From Paenibacillus sp. V4I7 (GTDB lineage Bacteria > Bacillota > Bacilli > Paenibacillales > NBRC-103111), in NCBI RefSeq assembly GCF_030817275.1, contig NZ_JAUSZD010000002.1:186001-250000 (forward strand): a stretch of 64,000 nt of DNA. The letters are read 5' to 3'. The position numbers and the translations under genes were made by a program. Below the pieces are notes generated by a model. It saw only the letters and a list, made by a program, of their open reading frames with translations. It made no database searches and was not told the origin of the DNA. Of the stretch, positions 1 to 6,630 are shown in pieces. The first letter of the stretch is position 1. Every line of letters begins with the position of its first letter.

Positions 1-60
1 ATGGAGCGCGGTACCATTGAAGCTAGTGTGAACGAAAATTGGGAAGTCATCTGGAACTAG
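1..60 (+). CDS. C-terminal fragment of an unidentified protein
   Basis: The first 60 bases read in one frame to a TAG stop and are followed by a rho-independent terminator, so this is most simply the 3' end of a gene that starts before the window. The ATG at base 1 is probably internal. Nineteen residues rich in Glu, Asn and Trp are too few to identify a family. Confidence 0.4.
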   Translation: MERGTIEASVNENWEVIWN

Positions 61-75
61 GTTGTGGTTATAAAT

Positions 76-118
76 AAAGCCGCACATAAGAGAGAGTGTA
101 GTTGTGTACGGCTTTTTT
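76..118 (+). terminator. Rho-independent terminator
   Basis: AAAGCCGCACA pairs, with one mismatch, with TGTACGGCT and is followed by a run of six T. It closes the gene ending at 60; the A-rich left flank lets it work for the minus-strand gene ending at 130 as well. Confidence 0.7.
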
Positions 119-129
119 GATGAATGGCG

Positions 130-375
130 TTAGGATTCGCGAATGTATTCCCGGTCCCCTGATCTAGGATTGTAATACACCCGATAAGTGAATCCATCCT
201 TGGGATCAATGAATACTTCTGACGTTGAGACAAAGCCGTTTGAAGGCTTGCTAGGGTTCGTTGAACCGTTGTTTTTATAGCGTTTGTCATAAATGAGATA
301 GCCCAGAAGAAGGAGAATGATAAAGCCGACGATCCATGTTCCATAAATAAGTAAAATCGGACCGAGTCCACTCAT
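130..375 (-). CDS. Small single-pass membrane protein, unknown function
   Basis: Eighty-one residues. One strong hydrophobic segment (about residues 5-28, rich in Ile, Leu and Gly) is followed by a basic stop-transfer run (DKRYK) and a polar tail with a Tyr-rich end (FTYRVYYNPRSGD). The predicted topology is a short N-terminus, one membrane helix and a soluble C-terminus of about 50 residues. The start overlaps the stop of the upstream YbjQ-like gene by 4 bases, so the two are probably co-translated. I do not recognise a family for it. Confidence 0.6.
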   Translation of the reverse strand: MSGLGPILLIYGTWIVGFIILLLLGYLIYDKRYKNNGSTNPSKPSNGFVSTSEVFIDPKDGFTYRVYYNPRSGDREYIRES

Positions 376-692
376 AGCCTTCGTGTCCGGACGGCAGTGC
401 CATAAGCGACGATTTCACTCATATTTTGTCCGATGTCACCGCTATCGAAACGCATCATTACGATGGCATCAGCGCCCATAGCTGCGGCATTTTTGACTAA
501 TCGGTCCATGGCTTGCTTTCGTCCGTCTTCTACCATCTGGGTATACTGCGTGACTTCCCCACCGACAAGTCCCTTTAAAGAGGCAAGAATATCGCCGCCG
601 ATCCCTCTGGCTCGCACAACGACCCCAAAAGTACTGCCCAACACTTCCGTGACTTCATAGCCTGCGATGTTTTCTGTTGTAGCTACTATCAT
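372..692 (-). CDS. YbjQ family (UPF0145, heavy-metal-binding-like domain) protein
   Basis: About 106 residues with the recognisable YbjQ pattern: N-terminal TTENIAGYEV, the VLG-x-V-x-VRARGIGGDI segment, and the conserved MGADAIVMMRFD near the C-terminus. Members are small cytoplasmic proteins that form oligomeric beta barrels; their role is unknown despite the older name heavy-metal-binding domain. The second ATG (690-692) is preferred because the AAAGGAG site lies 8-9 bases before it, whereas the ATG at 699-701 directly abuts that site. It is the first gene of a two-gene minus-strand unit with the membrane protein at 130-375. Confidence 0.85.
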   Translation of the reverse strand: MIVATTENIAGYEVTEVLGSTFGVVVRARGIGGDILASLKGLVGGEVTQYTQMVEDGRKQAMDRLVKNAAAMGADAIVMMRFDSGDIGQNMSEIVAYGTAVRTRRL

Positions 693-789
693 GAAGAACA
701 TCTCCTTTATTTGTAAAATAGACCCTTGCTACTTGATTAAGATTCGATATTATTAACTTAGTACGAAAATGAAAATAGGGGGTTTCACA

Positions 790-1596
790 TTGAGTATGAT
801 AAAAACGATTGAATTATGGCCCGGAGCATCCAAGGATAGTATAGGTGACGATAACCAAGGATGCCCGAGTTTGACTTTATACCCTGTGTCTAAGGAAGGC
901 TTGAGCTCTGCAGTTATAGTATGTCCCGGAGGAGGCTACGGTAGGCGTGCTGCTCATGAGGGAGAGCCCCTTGCGAAATGGTTAAACGGACTTGGGATCA
1001 CAGCACTTGTTTTGAATTACCGCGTAGCTCCTTACGAACACCCGGTTCCACTCCAAGATGCACAGCGGGCAATTCGAACAGTAAGGCATCATGCTGAAGA
1101 ATGGCAAATCGATTCGAACCGCATTGGTATTCTCGGCTTCTCGGCCGGTGGACATTTAGCTTCTACAGCCGGTACACATTACGATGCAGGGGATCAGGAA
1201 TCCGTCGATCCGATCGAAAGACAAAGCTGTCGTCCCGATGTGATGGTGCTGTGTTACCCCGTTATTACCTTCTCCAGTGAGTATGGACATGAAGGTTCAA
1301 AGCTTAATTTACTAGGAAAAACACCGGATGAGAAGTTAGTCAAGCTGCTATCCAACGAGCAACAAGTAACAGCGCATACCCCACCGACTTTTCTGTGGCA
1401 TACTGCTGATGATGCGGCCGTACCCGTAGAGAACAGTTTGCTTTTTGCAGGAGCGCTTAGCCGTCATAAAGTACCTTTTGACCTGCACGTGTTTGAGAGC
1501 GGACGTCATGGTATTGGAATAGCTGTTGATCATCAGGAAGCTTACATTTGGCCTGAACTATGTGCAAATTGGCTCAAAAAGCAACATTTTGCATGA
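790..1596 (+). CDS. Alpha/beta hydrolase, acetyl-esterase/lipase type
   Basis: An alpha/beta-hydrolase of about 268 residues. The oxyanion segment reads PGGGYG (about 46-51), the nucleophile elbow GFSAGGH places Ser near residue 118, HTADDAAVP near the C-terminal third supplies the Asp, and ESGRHGIG the catalytic His. This is the layout of BD-FAE-like and acetylxylan/carbohydrate esterases; there is no signal peptide, so it is cytoplasmic. The TTG at 790 is favoured since AGGGGG lies 7 bases upstream; the ATG at 769 has no ribosome binding site, and ATG 796 is the other option. It leads an apparent operon with pxpB, whose ATG overlaps its stop. A role in 5-oxoproline metabolism is not evident; the substrate is unknown. 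Confidence 0.88.
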   Translation: MSMIKTIELWPGASKDSIGDDNQGCPSLTLYPVSKEGLSSAVIVCPGGGYGRRAAHEGEPLAKWLNGLGITALVLNYRVAPYEHPVPLQDAQRAIRTVRHHAEEWQIDSNRIGILGFSAGGHLASTAGTHYDAGDQESVDPIERQSCRPDVMVLCYPVITFSSEYGHEGSKLNLLGKTPDEKLVKLLSNEQQVTAHTPPTFLWHTADDAAVPVENSLLFAGALSRHKVPFDLHVFESGRHGIGIAVDHQEAYIWPELCANWLKKQHFA

Positions 1597-2381
1597 CCAA
1601 ACTATTTTACGAATGCCATATGCTTGGAGATTCGGCTATTGTGATTAGGCTTGGTTCAGATATTGATTTATCGATTCTGAATCGAGTACGTCAATTAACA
1701 GCTTACCTAGTGAATAATCGTTTTGAAGGTTTTATCGAAATGGTAACGGCATATACAACAATCACGATATATTATGACAGCTTCCAGGTTTACAGCCACT
1801 ATTCAGAAGAGGGAACCACCCGAAAAAATGGGCGTGCCAGCTGGACGAATACGTTACTCCCCTATGACATTGTCTTATTACATATACAAAGTCTCTTAGA
1901 TAATTTTGAGCATACAAATGAGGTTCATATGAATGAGCTTGGGAGAACTATTGATATCCCTGTTTGTTACGGTGAGGATTATGGACCGGATCTTGCGGAT
2001 GTCGCGGCCTATCATCGTGTTAGCAAGGAAGAGATCGTGCACCTGCACACCTCACAGATCTTTCCAGTATATATGATTGGCTTTGCACCTGGATTTCCTT
2101 ATTTGGGTGGATTGAACGACCAGCTAGCTACACCAAGGAAACCGGTACCTCGGACGAGGATACCTGTCGGCTCGGTAGGCATTGGCGGCGCTCAAACAGG
2201 CATCTACCCCTTTGAAACGCCGGGCGGCTGGAATTTGATTGGTCGTACCCCGTTGGCTTTATTTCGTCCAGAGTCTGATCATCCATCACTACTGAAGGTA
2301 GGAGATCAAGTAAGATTTGTATCCATCACGGCAGAGCAGTTTCAATATGAAAAGGAGAGGAACATGGGAAATGGGCTTTGA
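1593..2381 (+). CDS. pxpB: 5-oxoprolinase subunit PxpB (KipI-like)
   Basis: About 262 residues of the CT_C_D (KipI) family. Diagnostic stretches are GFAPGFPYLGGL, PVGSVGIGGAQTGIYP and ETPGGWNLIGRTP. With PxpC and PxpA it forms the ATP-dependent 5-oxoprolinase that opens 5-oxo-L-proline to L-glutamate; the B. subtilis homologue KipI also inhibits kinase KinA. The start is the ATG at 1593, which overlaps the esterase stop as ATGA, implying translational coupling; the longer frame from 1560 lies inside the esterase. Its end overlaps the start of pxpC by 11 bases. Confidence 0.93.
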   Translation: MTKLFYECHMLGDSAIVIRLGSDIDLSILNRVRQLTAYLVNNRFEGFIEMVTAYTTITIYYDSFQVYSHYSEEGTTRKNGRASWTNTLLPYDIVLLHIQSLLDNFEHTNEVHMNELGRTIDIPVCYGEDYGPDLADVAAYHRVSKEEIVHLHTSQIFPVYMIGFAPGFPYLGGLNDQLATPRKPVPRTRIPVGSVGIGGAQTGIYPFETPGGWNLIGRTPLALFRPESDHPSLLKVGDQVRFVSITAEQFQYEKERNMGNGL

Positions 2382-3345
2382 GGTCATCAAGCCAGGATTA
2401 TTATCAACCTTGCAGGATGAGGGGCGGTACGGACAACGGAAGTATGGCGTCATTACATCTGGCCCCATGGACCTCTTTGCGCATCGAGCAGCCAATATAC
2501 TCGTTGGGAATGATAGAGGCGCAGCTGTTCTAGAGATCACACTGCTAGGACCAAGCATGGTTGCGCAAAAGGATATGCTGCTATCTCTATGTGGAGCTGA
2601 TATGGAAGCAGATAGGGATGGTATTCGGGTTCCATTGTGGCGACCATTTATGATCCGTAAAGGAGACCAGTTAAACGTTCATTATGCAGTTAAGGGGTGC
2701 AGAGCCTACTTAGCCGTGTATGGTGGTTTCGAGGTGAAACCTGTGATGGGCAGCAGAAGCACCTATTTACGTGCAGGAATAGGCGGCCATCAGGGGAGGG
2801 CATTACAAGCTGGAGATGATTTGCCGGTAAGACAAGAGGTGATAGGCGATTATCTTCACCATATAGGGTCAGTGAGTGCCTTTATTCGTCCGGGCTATGA
2901 AGAAAATCCTGTTGTAAGAGTCGTAAAAGGGAAGGAAGCTGCTCTTTTCACAGACGCAAGCATACGCAGCTTAATGTCTCAAAGCTATATTGTTACCGCG
3001 CAATCAGATCGTATGGGTTATCGCTTGGAAGGGATGAGGCTTGAACTCTCTGATGGCGTACCGAGTGAGATGATCTCAGAAGCTGTCGTCCAAGGGACGA
3101 TTCAAGTACCCCCAAGTGGACAGCCCATCTTGCTGATGGCGGACTGCCAAACAACCGGAGGCTACCCGCGCATCGCGCATGTCATCACGGCCGATCTTCC
3201 TTTAGTAGCTCAGGTGAAACCAGGCGGAAAGCTTCGTTTCCGAGAGGTCAGCCACCGTGAAGCCCAGGAGCAGATCTTGCTGCAGGCGATGGATTTGCGG
3301 CTGCTTGAGGCTGGGGTTCGGGCTTGGGTGCGGGATCGTGGGTGA
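2371..3345 (+). CDS. pxpC: 5-oxoprolinase subunit PxpC (KipA-like, biotin-dependent carboxyltransferase fold)
   Basis: About 324 residues of the AHS2/KipA family: N-terminal GLLSTLQDEGRYGQRKYGV, then SGPMD and the ATVQ/GGYPRIAHVI-type region (MADCQTTGGYPRIAHVITAD) near residues 255-275. It is the partner of PxpB in the oxoprolinase complex. The ATG at 2371 is preferred (AAAGGAGAGG about 10 bases upstream, and the product begins with the family-typical short lead MGFEVIKPG). The last codons end in GGGTGA; the GTGA here matches the start of pxpA (GTG AGA ATT), suggesting that the two genes once overlapped directly before the repeat tract arose between them. Confidence 0.93.
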   Translation: MGFEVIKPGLLSTLQDEGRYGQRKYGVITSGPMDLFAHRAANILVGNDRGAAVLEITLLGPSMVAQKDMLLSLCGADMEADRDGIRVPLWRPFMIRKGDQLNVHYAVKGCRAYLAVYGGFEVKPVMGSRSTYLRAGIGGHQGRALQAGDDLPVRQEVIGDYLHHIGSVSAFIRPGYEENPVVRVVKGKEAALFTDASIRSLMSQSYIVTAQSDRMGYRLEGMRLELSDGVPSEMISEAVVQGTIQVPPSGQPILLMADCQTTGGYPRIAHVITADLPLVAQVKPGGKLRFREVSHREAQEQILLQAMDLRLLEAGVRAWVRDRG

Positions 3346-3658
3346 GAATTGAGGGCTGAAGGGCTGAAGGGCTGAGAGCTGAGAGCTGGAGAGCTGAGGA
3401 CTGAGGGCTGGAGAGTTGGAGAGCTGAAGGACTGAAGGGCTGAAGGGCTGAGAGCTGAAGAGATGGAGAGCTGAAGGACTGAAGAGCTGAAGAGCTGAGG
3501 GCTGAAGAGATGGAGAGCTCAGAGCTGAGGGCTGAGGGCTGGAAAGCTGGAGAGCTGAAGAGCTGAAGAGCTGAAGAGCTGAGAGCTGAGAGCTGAGAGC
3601 TGAGAACTGAGAACTGAAAACCTGAGAGCTGAAGGGCTGGAAAATAGAAGGACTGGGA
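3346..3658 (+). repeat. Degenerate 7-8 bp tandem repeat tract between pxpC and pxpA
   Basis: This stretch of about 313 bases is almost entirely made of some 39 units of 7 or 8 bp, consensus (A/G)GCTGA with a linker of AG, GAG or AAG; pure runs of GAGCTGAA (8 bp, near 3550-3575) and GAGCTGA (7 bp, near 3580-3605) both occur. The plus strand is strongly purine-rich. The tract is flanked by direct copies of GTGAGAATT at 3342-3350 (across the pxpC stop) and 3659-3667 (the pxpA start). Long stop-free frames on the minus strand here are a by-product of the repeat. AGAAGG at 3646-3651 is the pxpA ribosome binding site. Confidence 0.95.
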
Positions 3659-4426
3659 GTGAGAATTCTGCGTATTGACTTGAATTGTGATATGGGTGAA
3701 GGCTTCGGCGCTTATCGCCTTGGGCGGGATGAGGAGCTGCTTGACTTCGTCAGCTCCGCCAACATCGCCTGCGGGTTCCACGCAGGCGATCCCGCAACCA
3801 TGCGCAGCACTGTGCAGCGGTGCTTGCGCAAGGGCGTTGCGATCGGGGCCCATCCGGGCCTACCCGATCTACAGGGCTTCGGCCGGCGCGAGATCGTGAT
3901 CACGCCGGCGGAGGCATACGAGCTGACGTTGTATCAGCTCGGTGCGCTGCAGGCGTTCGTCCACGCCGAAGGCGGACGCCTGCAGCACGTCAAGCCGCAT
4001 GGCGCGCTCTATCACATGGCTGCGAAGCGCCATGATCTCGCCGCGGCCATTGCGGCTGCGACCGCCAGCGTCAGCGCGGAGCTGACGCTGTTCGGCCCGC
4101 CCGGCAGCGAGCTGCTGCGGGCGGGTGCCGCCGCGGGGCTGCGGACCGCGAGCGAAGCCTTCGCGGACCGCAGCTACCAGCGGGACGGCACGCTAACGCC
4201 CCGCGATCAGCCGGGGGCGCTGCTCTTCAGCGCCGCCGACGCTGCGGCGCAGGTCGTAAGGCTCGTCCGCGAAGGGAAGGTCCTCTCCCAGGAGGGAGAG
4301 GATCTGAGCATGCGCGCGGACACGATCTGCATCCACGGCGATGGTGCACACGCCGTGGAGTTCGCGCGCGACATCCGCGCGCTGCTAAACAGCAGCGGCA
4401 TCGCAGTGATGGCGCTCGGGCATTAG
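3659..4426 (+). CDS. pxpA: 5-oxoprolinase subunit PxpA (LamB/YcsF family)
   Basis: A 255-residue LamB/YcsF protein, the usual family length. Motifs: LNCDMGEGFG (8-17), ANIACGFHAGDP (about 34-45), GAHPGLPDLQGFGRR (about 63-77) and VKPHGALYH (about 111-119). It is the catalytic-side subunit of the 5-oxoprolinase with PxpB and PxpC. The start is GTG 3659, with AGAAGG 7 bases upstream at the end of the repeat tract. From about 3900 to 4420 the gene is markedly richer in G and C (runs such as CCGCCGCGGGGCT) than its neighbours, and Ala/Arg/Gly replace Lys/Ile, so part of it may have a different recent history or mutational bias. Confidence 0.94.
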   Translation: MRILRIDLNCDMGEGFGAYRLGRDEELLDFVSSANIACGFHAGDPATMRSTVQRCLRKGVAIGAHPGLPDLQGFGRREIVITPAEAYELTLYQLGALQAFVHAEGGRLQHVKPHGALYHMAAKRHDLAAAIAAATASVSAELTLFGPPGSELLRAGAAAGLRTASEAFADRSYQRDGTLTPRDQPGALLFSAADAAAQVVRLVREGKVLSQEGEDLSMRADTICIHGDGAHAVEFARDIRALLNSSGIAVMALGH

Positions 4427-4740
4427 TCAGCTTATTTCCCCACACCGCAACAGGAACTCTAGTCGTCCGAAGATATTCAGAATACGGGAGACCTGTAGGA
4501 TAAACAATGGAATTCCTCCTGTTAATTTCACTAGGATACCGATGAAAATGCATTAACGGGAAAACCTCCAGCTATATTCAGTGTTAATGCGTCATCTGGA
4601 TAATCAACCACCTTCACTTCGACTGATACACCGCGGATCCCAGGTTACGATCAGACATCCAATCATTGCCACCTAGGAAAGAATCTTTATAACTATTCTT
4701 TCACTTGAGAACAAGCTGGAAATATGAGTAAATATAGAGG
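4427..4740. other. Intergenic stretch after pxpA
   Basis: No convincing gene. It holds an 8 bp inverted repeat GCATTAAC/GTTAATGC (4550-4557 and 4583-4590, 25-base loop, no T run) and a second, GAAAGAAT/ATTCTTTC (4677-4684 and 4695-4702). A possible promoter for the following short unit is TTGAGA near 4705 with TAAATA about 17-18 bases later. I see no T-run terminator directly after pxpA. Confidence 0.5.
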
Positions 4741-4754
4741 TAGCCGGCCGGCTA
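4741..4754. repeat. Perfect 14 bp palindrome upstream of micro-peptide 1
   Basis: TAGCCGGCCGGCTA is perfectly self-complementary and lies about 10 bases before the ribosome binding site of the short frame at 4780, near the expected transcription start. It may be an operator; no regulator can be assigned. Confidence 0.45.
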
Positions 4755-4779
4755 ATTACTTCGGAAAGGAGTGATCAAA

Positions 4780-4815
4780 GTGATTACAACAACAACAGAG
4801 GTGGTCTCTGCGTAA
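4780..4815 (+). CDS. Candidate 11-residue leader-like peptide
   Basis: A GTG start preceded by AAAGGAGTG with about 7 bases of spacing opens an 11-codon frame reading MITTTTEVVSA. The TAA stop lies in the GTAA tetraloop of hairpin CTCTGC-GTAA-GCAGAG (4806-4821), and a terminator follows at 4836. A strong ribosome binding site, a very short frame rich in Thr and Val, a hairpin over the stop and then a terminator resemble an attenuation leader, but the next gene is not an amino acid biosynthesis gene. A regulatory or dual-function small RNA is equally possible. Its tail resembles that of the peptide at 5003. Confidence 0.4.
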   Translation: MITTTTEVVSA

Positions 4816-4821
4816 GCAGAG
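4806..4821 (+). promoter_or_regulatory. Hairpin containing the stop codon of micro-peptide 1
   Basis: CTCTGC and GCAGAG pair perfectly around the tetraloop GTAA. Because the stop codon sits in the loop, a ribosome terminating there would melt the hairpin. This is seen in the sequence; a regulatory role is inferred. Confidence 0.45.
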
Positions 4822-4835
4822 TCCATCGTTCCAAA

Positions 4836-4864
4836 CGGGGGTCGCTAGGCCCCCGCATATTTTT
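4836..4864 (+). terminator. Rho-independent terminator after micro-peptide 1
   Basis: CGGGGG pairs with CCCCCG across an 8-base loop, followed by CATATTTTT. It ends a predicted transcript of only about 120-130 bases. Confidence 0.75.
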
Positions 4865-4874
4865 CCTGAATGAG

Positions 4875-4903
4875 TAGACAGCGAGATGCTTTTTACATAT
4901 AAT
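4875..4903 (+). promoter_or_regulatory. SigmaA-type promoter of micro-peptide 2 unit
   Basis: TAGACA (4875-4880) and TATAAT (4898-4903) are separated by 17 bases. Immediately downstream lie two direct copies of GTGAACAC (4910-4917 and 4921-4928), 11 bp apart, a spacing of one helical turn that fits an operator. A hairpin GGAGAG/CTCTCC follows near 4938-4955. Confidence 0.55.
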
Positions 4904-5002
4904 GAGAATGTGAACACATAGTGAACACCATTAATTAGGAGAGAATTTGCTCTCCACCCAATTCCAAAAAATTAAACTATCTGGTGAAAGGAGTGCTTTT
5001 TA

Positions 5003-5062
5003 ATGAACACAATGACAGTAGCGATGAATGTTGCGGCCGCCGCAGAGGTACTCGTCTCCTAA
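5003..5062 (+). CDS. Candidate 19-residue peptide
   Basis: ATG preceded by GAAAGGAG with about 9 bases of spacing, encoding MNTMTVAMNVAAAAEVLVS and ending in TAA. The C-terminal pattern AAAAEVLVS parallels TTTTEVVSA of the peptide 220 bases upstream (four small residues, then Glu-Val and Val/Leu/Ser). The unit has its own promoter (4875-4903) and its own terminator (5126-5149). It is too short for family assignment; leader peptide, secreted signal or spurious frame in a small RNA are the alternatives. Confidence 0.4.
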   Translation: MNTMTVAMNVAAAAEVLVS

Positions 5063-5125
5063 CTGAATATCATTCGTGGAATAACCGTTCACCTGAAGTG
5101 TATAATTGCATATACAACCGACAGG

Positions 5126-5149
5126 CACGATTATGATCGTGTTTTTTTT
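5126..5149 (+). terminator. Rho-independent terminator after micro-peptide 2
   Basis: CACGAT-TATG-ATCGTG followed by a run of eight T. It defines a short transcript from about 4910 to 5149. Confidence 0.75.
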
Positions 5150-5253
5150 ATTCCATTTTTCGAGAATGGTAGGAGGTTATGGGGCGATGAAGATACTCTC
5201 TGCAAATCAGACAAAGTTTAACTTTGCTCGACAATTTGAGGAGGTTTTCATCC

Positions 5254-5541
5254 ATGAGTTACAAGAACGGGAAAGACGTTCTTCCCCCTAACCTATTAAA
5301 ACAATTACAAGAATATATCCAAGGTGAAATTGTATATATCCCTAAGAAAGAGCAGAAGCGCGCTGGATGGGGAGAAAATAACGGAACACGTATTATCATC
5401 GAGCGTAGAAATCGAGAAATTTTCCGGTTGTACCAAACTGGTTCCACCGTAATGGAACTAATCAAAGTCTTTCATTTATCGGAAGACAGCATCCGCAAAA
5501 TTATCGTGAAAACACGCGAATTAACAGCTAATCAGGCATAG
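5254..5541 (+). CDS. CD3324-type helix-turn-helix regulator (Mor-like)
   Basis: About 95 residues. The N-terminus SYKNGKDVLPPNLLKQLQEY, the YIPKK segment and GWGENNGTR are typical of the CD3324/Mor-activator-like family, and the C-terminal part (about 60-90, with LIKVFHLSEDSIRKIIVKTR) is a helix-turn-helix. The ATG at 5254 is chosen because GAGGAGG lies 9 bases upstream; the frame from 5224 lacks a site. CAAAGTTTAACTTTG, a near-perfect dyad at about 5212-5226 just before the gene, may be an operator. The targets are unknown, though two short peptide transcripts lie directly upstream. Confidence 0.85.
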   Translation: MSYKNGKDVLPPNLLKQLQEYIQGEIVYIPKKEQKRAGWGENNGTRIIIERRNREIFRLYQTGSTVMELIKVFHLSEDSIRKIIVKTRELTANQA

Positions 5542-5542
5542 A

Positions 5543-5573
5543 AGCAGCATCCCTAGAGGTGCTGCTTTTTTTT
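5543..5573 (+). terminator. Rho-independent terminator
   Basis: AGCAGCA pairs with TGCTGCT across CCCTAGAGG-type loop bases, followed by seven T. It closes the CD3324-type gene. Confidence 0.85.
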
Positions 5574-5696
5574 CGTTAAGCCTGCCTAGTATAGATTGCT
5601 GTCAAATTGAAGGAAATGCCCTTTATTTTCTTGAAATTAAAAAGTAAGAAAACGTTAGCAAGCGCCCGATCGCTTTTTGGAGGTGGAGCAAGACAA

Positions 5697-6527
5697 ATGC
5701 AAGATGAGCTGGATATCCGCAGTTTTATCGGCACACATGATGCTGATTTTTATGATGATGGATTTCACCGTCATTCGGCCGTTGAAGTCAGTATCGTGCT
5801 AGAAGGACGGTGCTTGTTCGAGTGGTCGAGGCGAAGCTGGATGGAAGCAGGGCATATCGTCATTATCCCTTCAGACATGTCACACAGATTTGAAGCTGTT
5901 ACGAATGTGAGATTTGGGGTTATTTTGCTGCAGGGCGTAACGTCACGTACGATGGAGCTGATCGCGAAGCTCGGAGGCAGCGGATTTACTGGCGACGGAG
6001 GCGGTGCAGATAGATCGCCTTTATTCCTTGCTTTATCCCGACTGGACAAAGAACGATTCGAGCGATTGTTTCGGGAGTGGTTGCGGATGAAAGCATCGTT
6101 CTTAAAGGAGAAGCAAGCTAATTATTCGGCATGGATGGAAGTGCTGCTGCTTTTTTTGCTTGAACACTCGCAGCAGGATTTGCAGGGAATGACGGTGACG
6201 AAAGCGGCTGACTATATGCGTGAAAATGTGCAGGAATCTGTTCACATTTCTGATTTGGCAGAGATGGCCGGTTTTACGGAGCCCGCCTTTCGCCGTGTCT
6301 TTGAACAAATGTATGGCGTTAGCCCAAAGCAATATCAGCAGCAGTGCCGTTTGCAGGAGGCAAAATGGCTGCTTAGCTCAACAGAGAAGGATATGCGTGA
6401 AATCGCCGAGCAGGTAGGCTTTTTCAGGTTGCATTCTTTTTCACAGTGGTTTAAGGAACAAGAGGGTCTCCCGCCTACGGCTTGGCGGAAAAGTCAACGG
6501 TTGCAGCACGGTTCGATGTTGGACTAG
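5697..6527 (+). CDS. AraC family transcriptional regulator
   Basis: About 276 residues. An N-terminal cupin-like sensing domain (HRHSAVEVSIVLEG, then AGHIVIIPSDMSHRFEA) is followed by a C-terminal AraC DNA-binding domain of two helix-turn-helix motifs (ISDLAEMAGFTEPAFRRVF and MREIAEQVGFFRLHSFSQWF). It probably responds to a sugar and controls the dehydrogenase/isomerase genes just downstream, since AraC proteins usually act on neighbours. The start is uncertain: ATG 5697 has GGAGG 13 bases upstream, while the frame is open back to a TTG at 5607. Confidence 0.88.
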   Translation: MQDELDIRSFIGTHDADFYDDGFHRHSAVEVSIVLEGRCLFEWSRRSWMEAGHIVIIPSDMSHRFEAVTNVRFGVILLQGVTSRTMELIAKLGGSGFTGDGGGADRSPLFLALSRLDKERFERLFREWLRMKASFLKEKQANYSAWMEVLLLFLLEHSQQDLQGMTVTKAADYMRENVQESVHISDLAEMAGFTEPAFRRVFEQMYGVSPKQYQQQCRLQEAKWLLSSTEKDMREIAEQVGFFRLHSFSQWFKEQEGLPPTAWRKSQRLQHGSMLD

Positions 6528-6630
6528 CCTTCGTTTTGCGTAAATTGCGGTTCGGTTTCCCTAAATACAAGAGCTTTCTGATTCGATATGCTAGTGGAGT
6601 AAACGTAAACACATAGGGAGGCCACGACGG

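Noticed and set aside
3248-3853. 201-residue minus-strand frame rich in Ser, Ala, Leu and Gln
   Set aside because: It is the translation of the 7-8 bp repeat tract and overlaps pxpC and pxpA; no ribosome binding site, and its composition follows from the repeat.
4550-4590. Terminator for pxpA (GCATTAAC/GTTAATGC)
   Set aside because: AT-rich stem with a 25-base loop and no T run.
5106-5291. 61-residue frame beginning near the terminator at 5126
   Set aside because: It runs through the terminator hairpin and into the CD3324-type gene in another frame; no supporting start signal.
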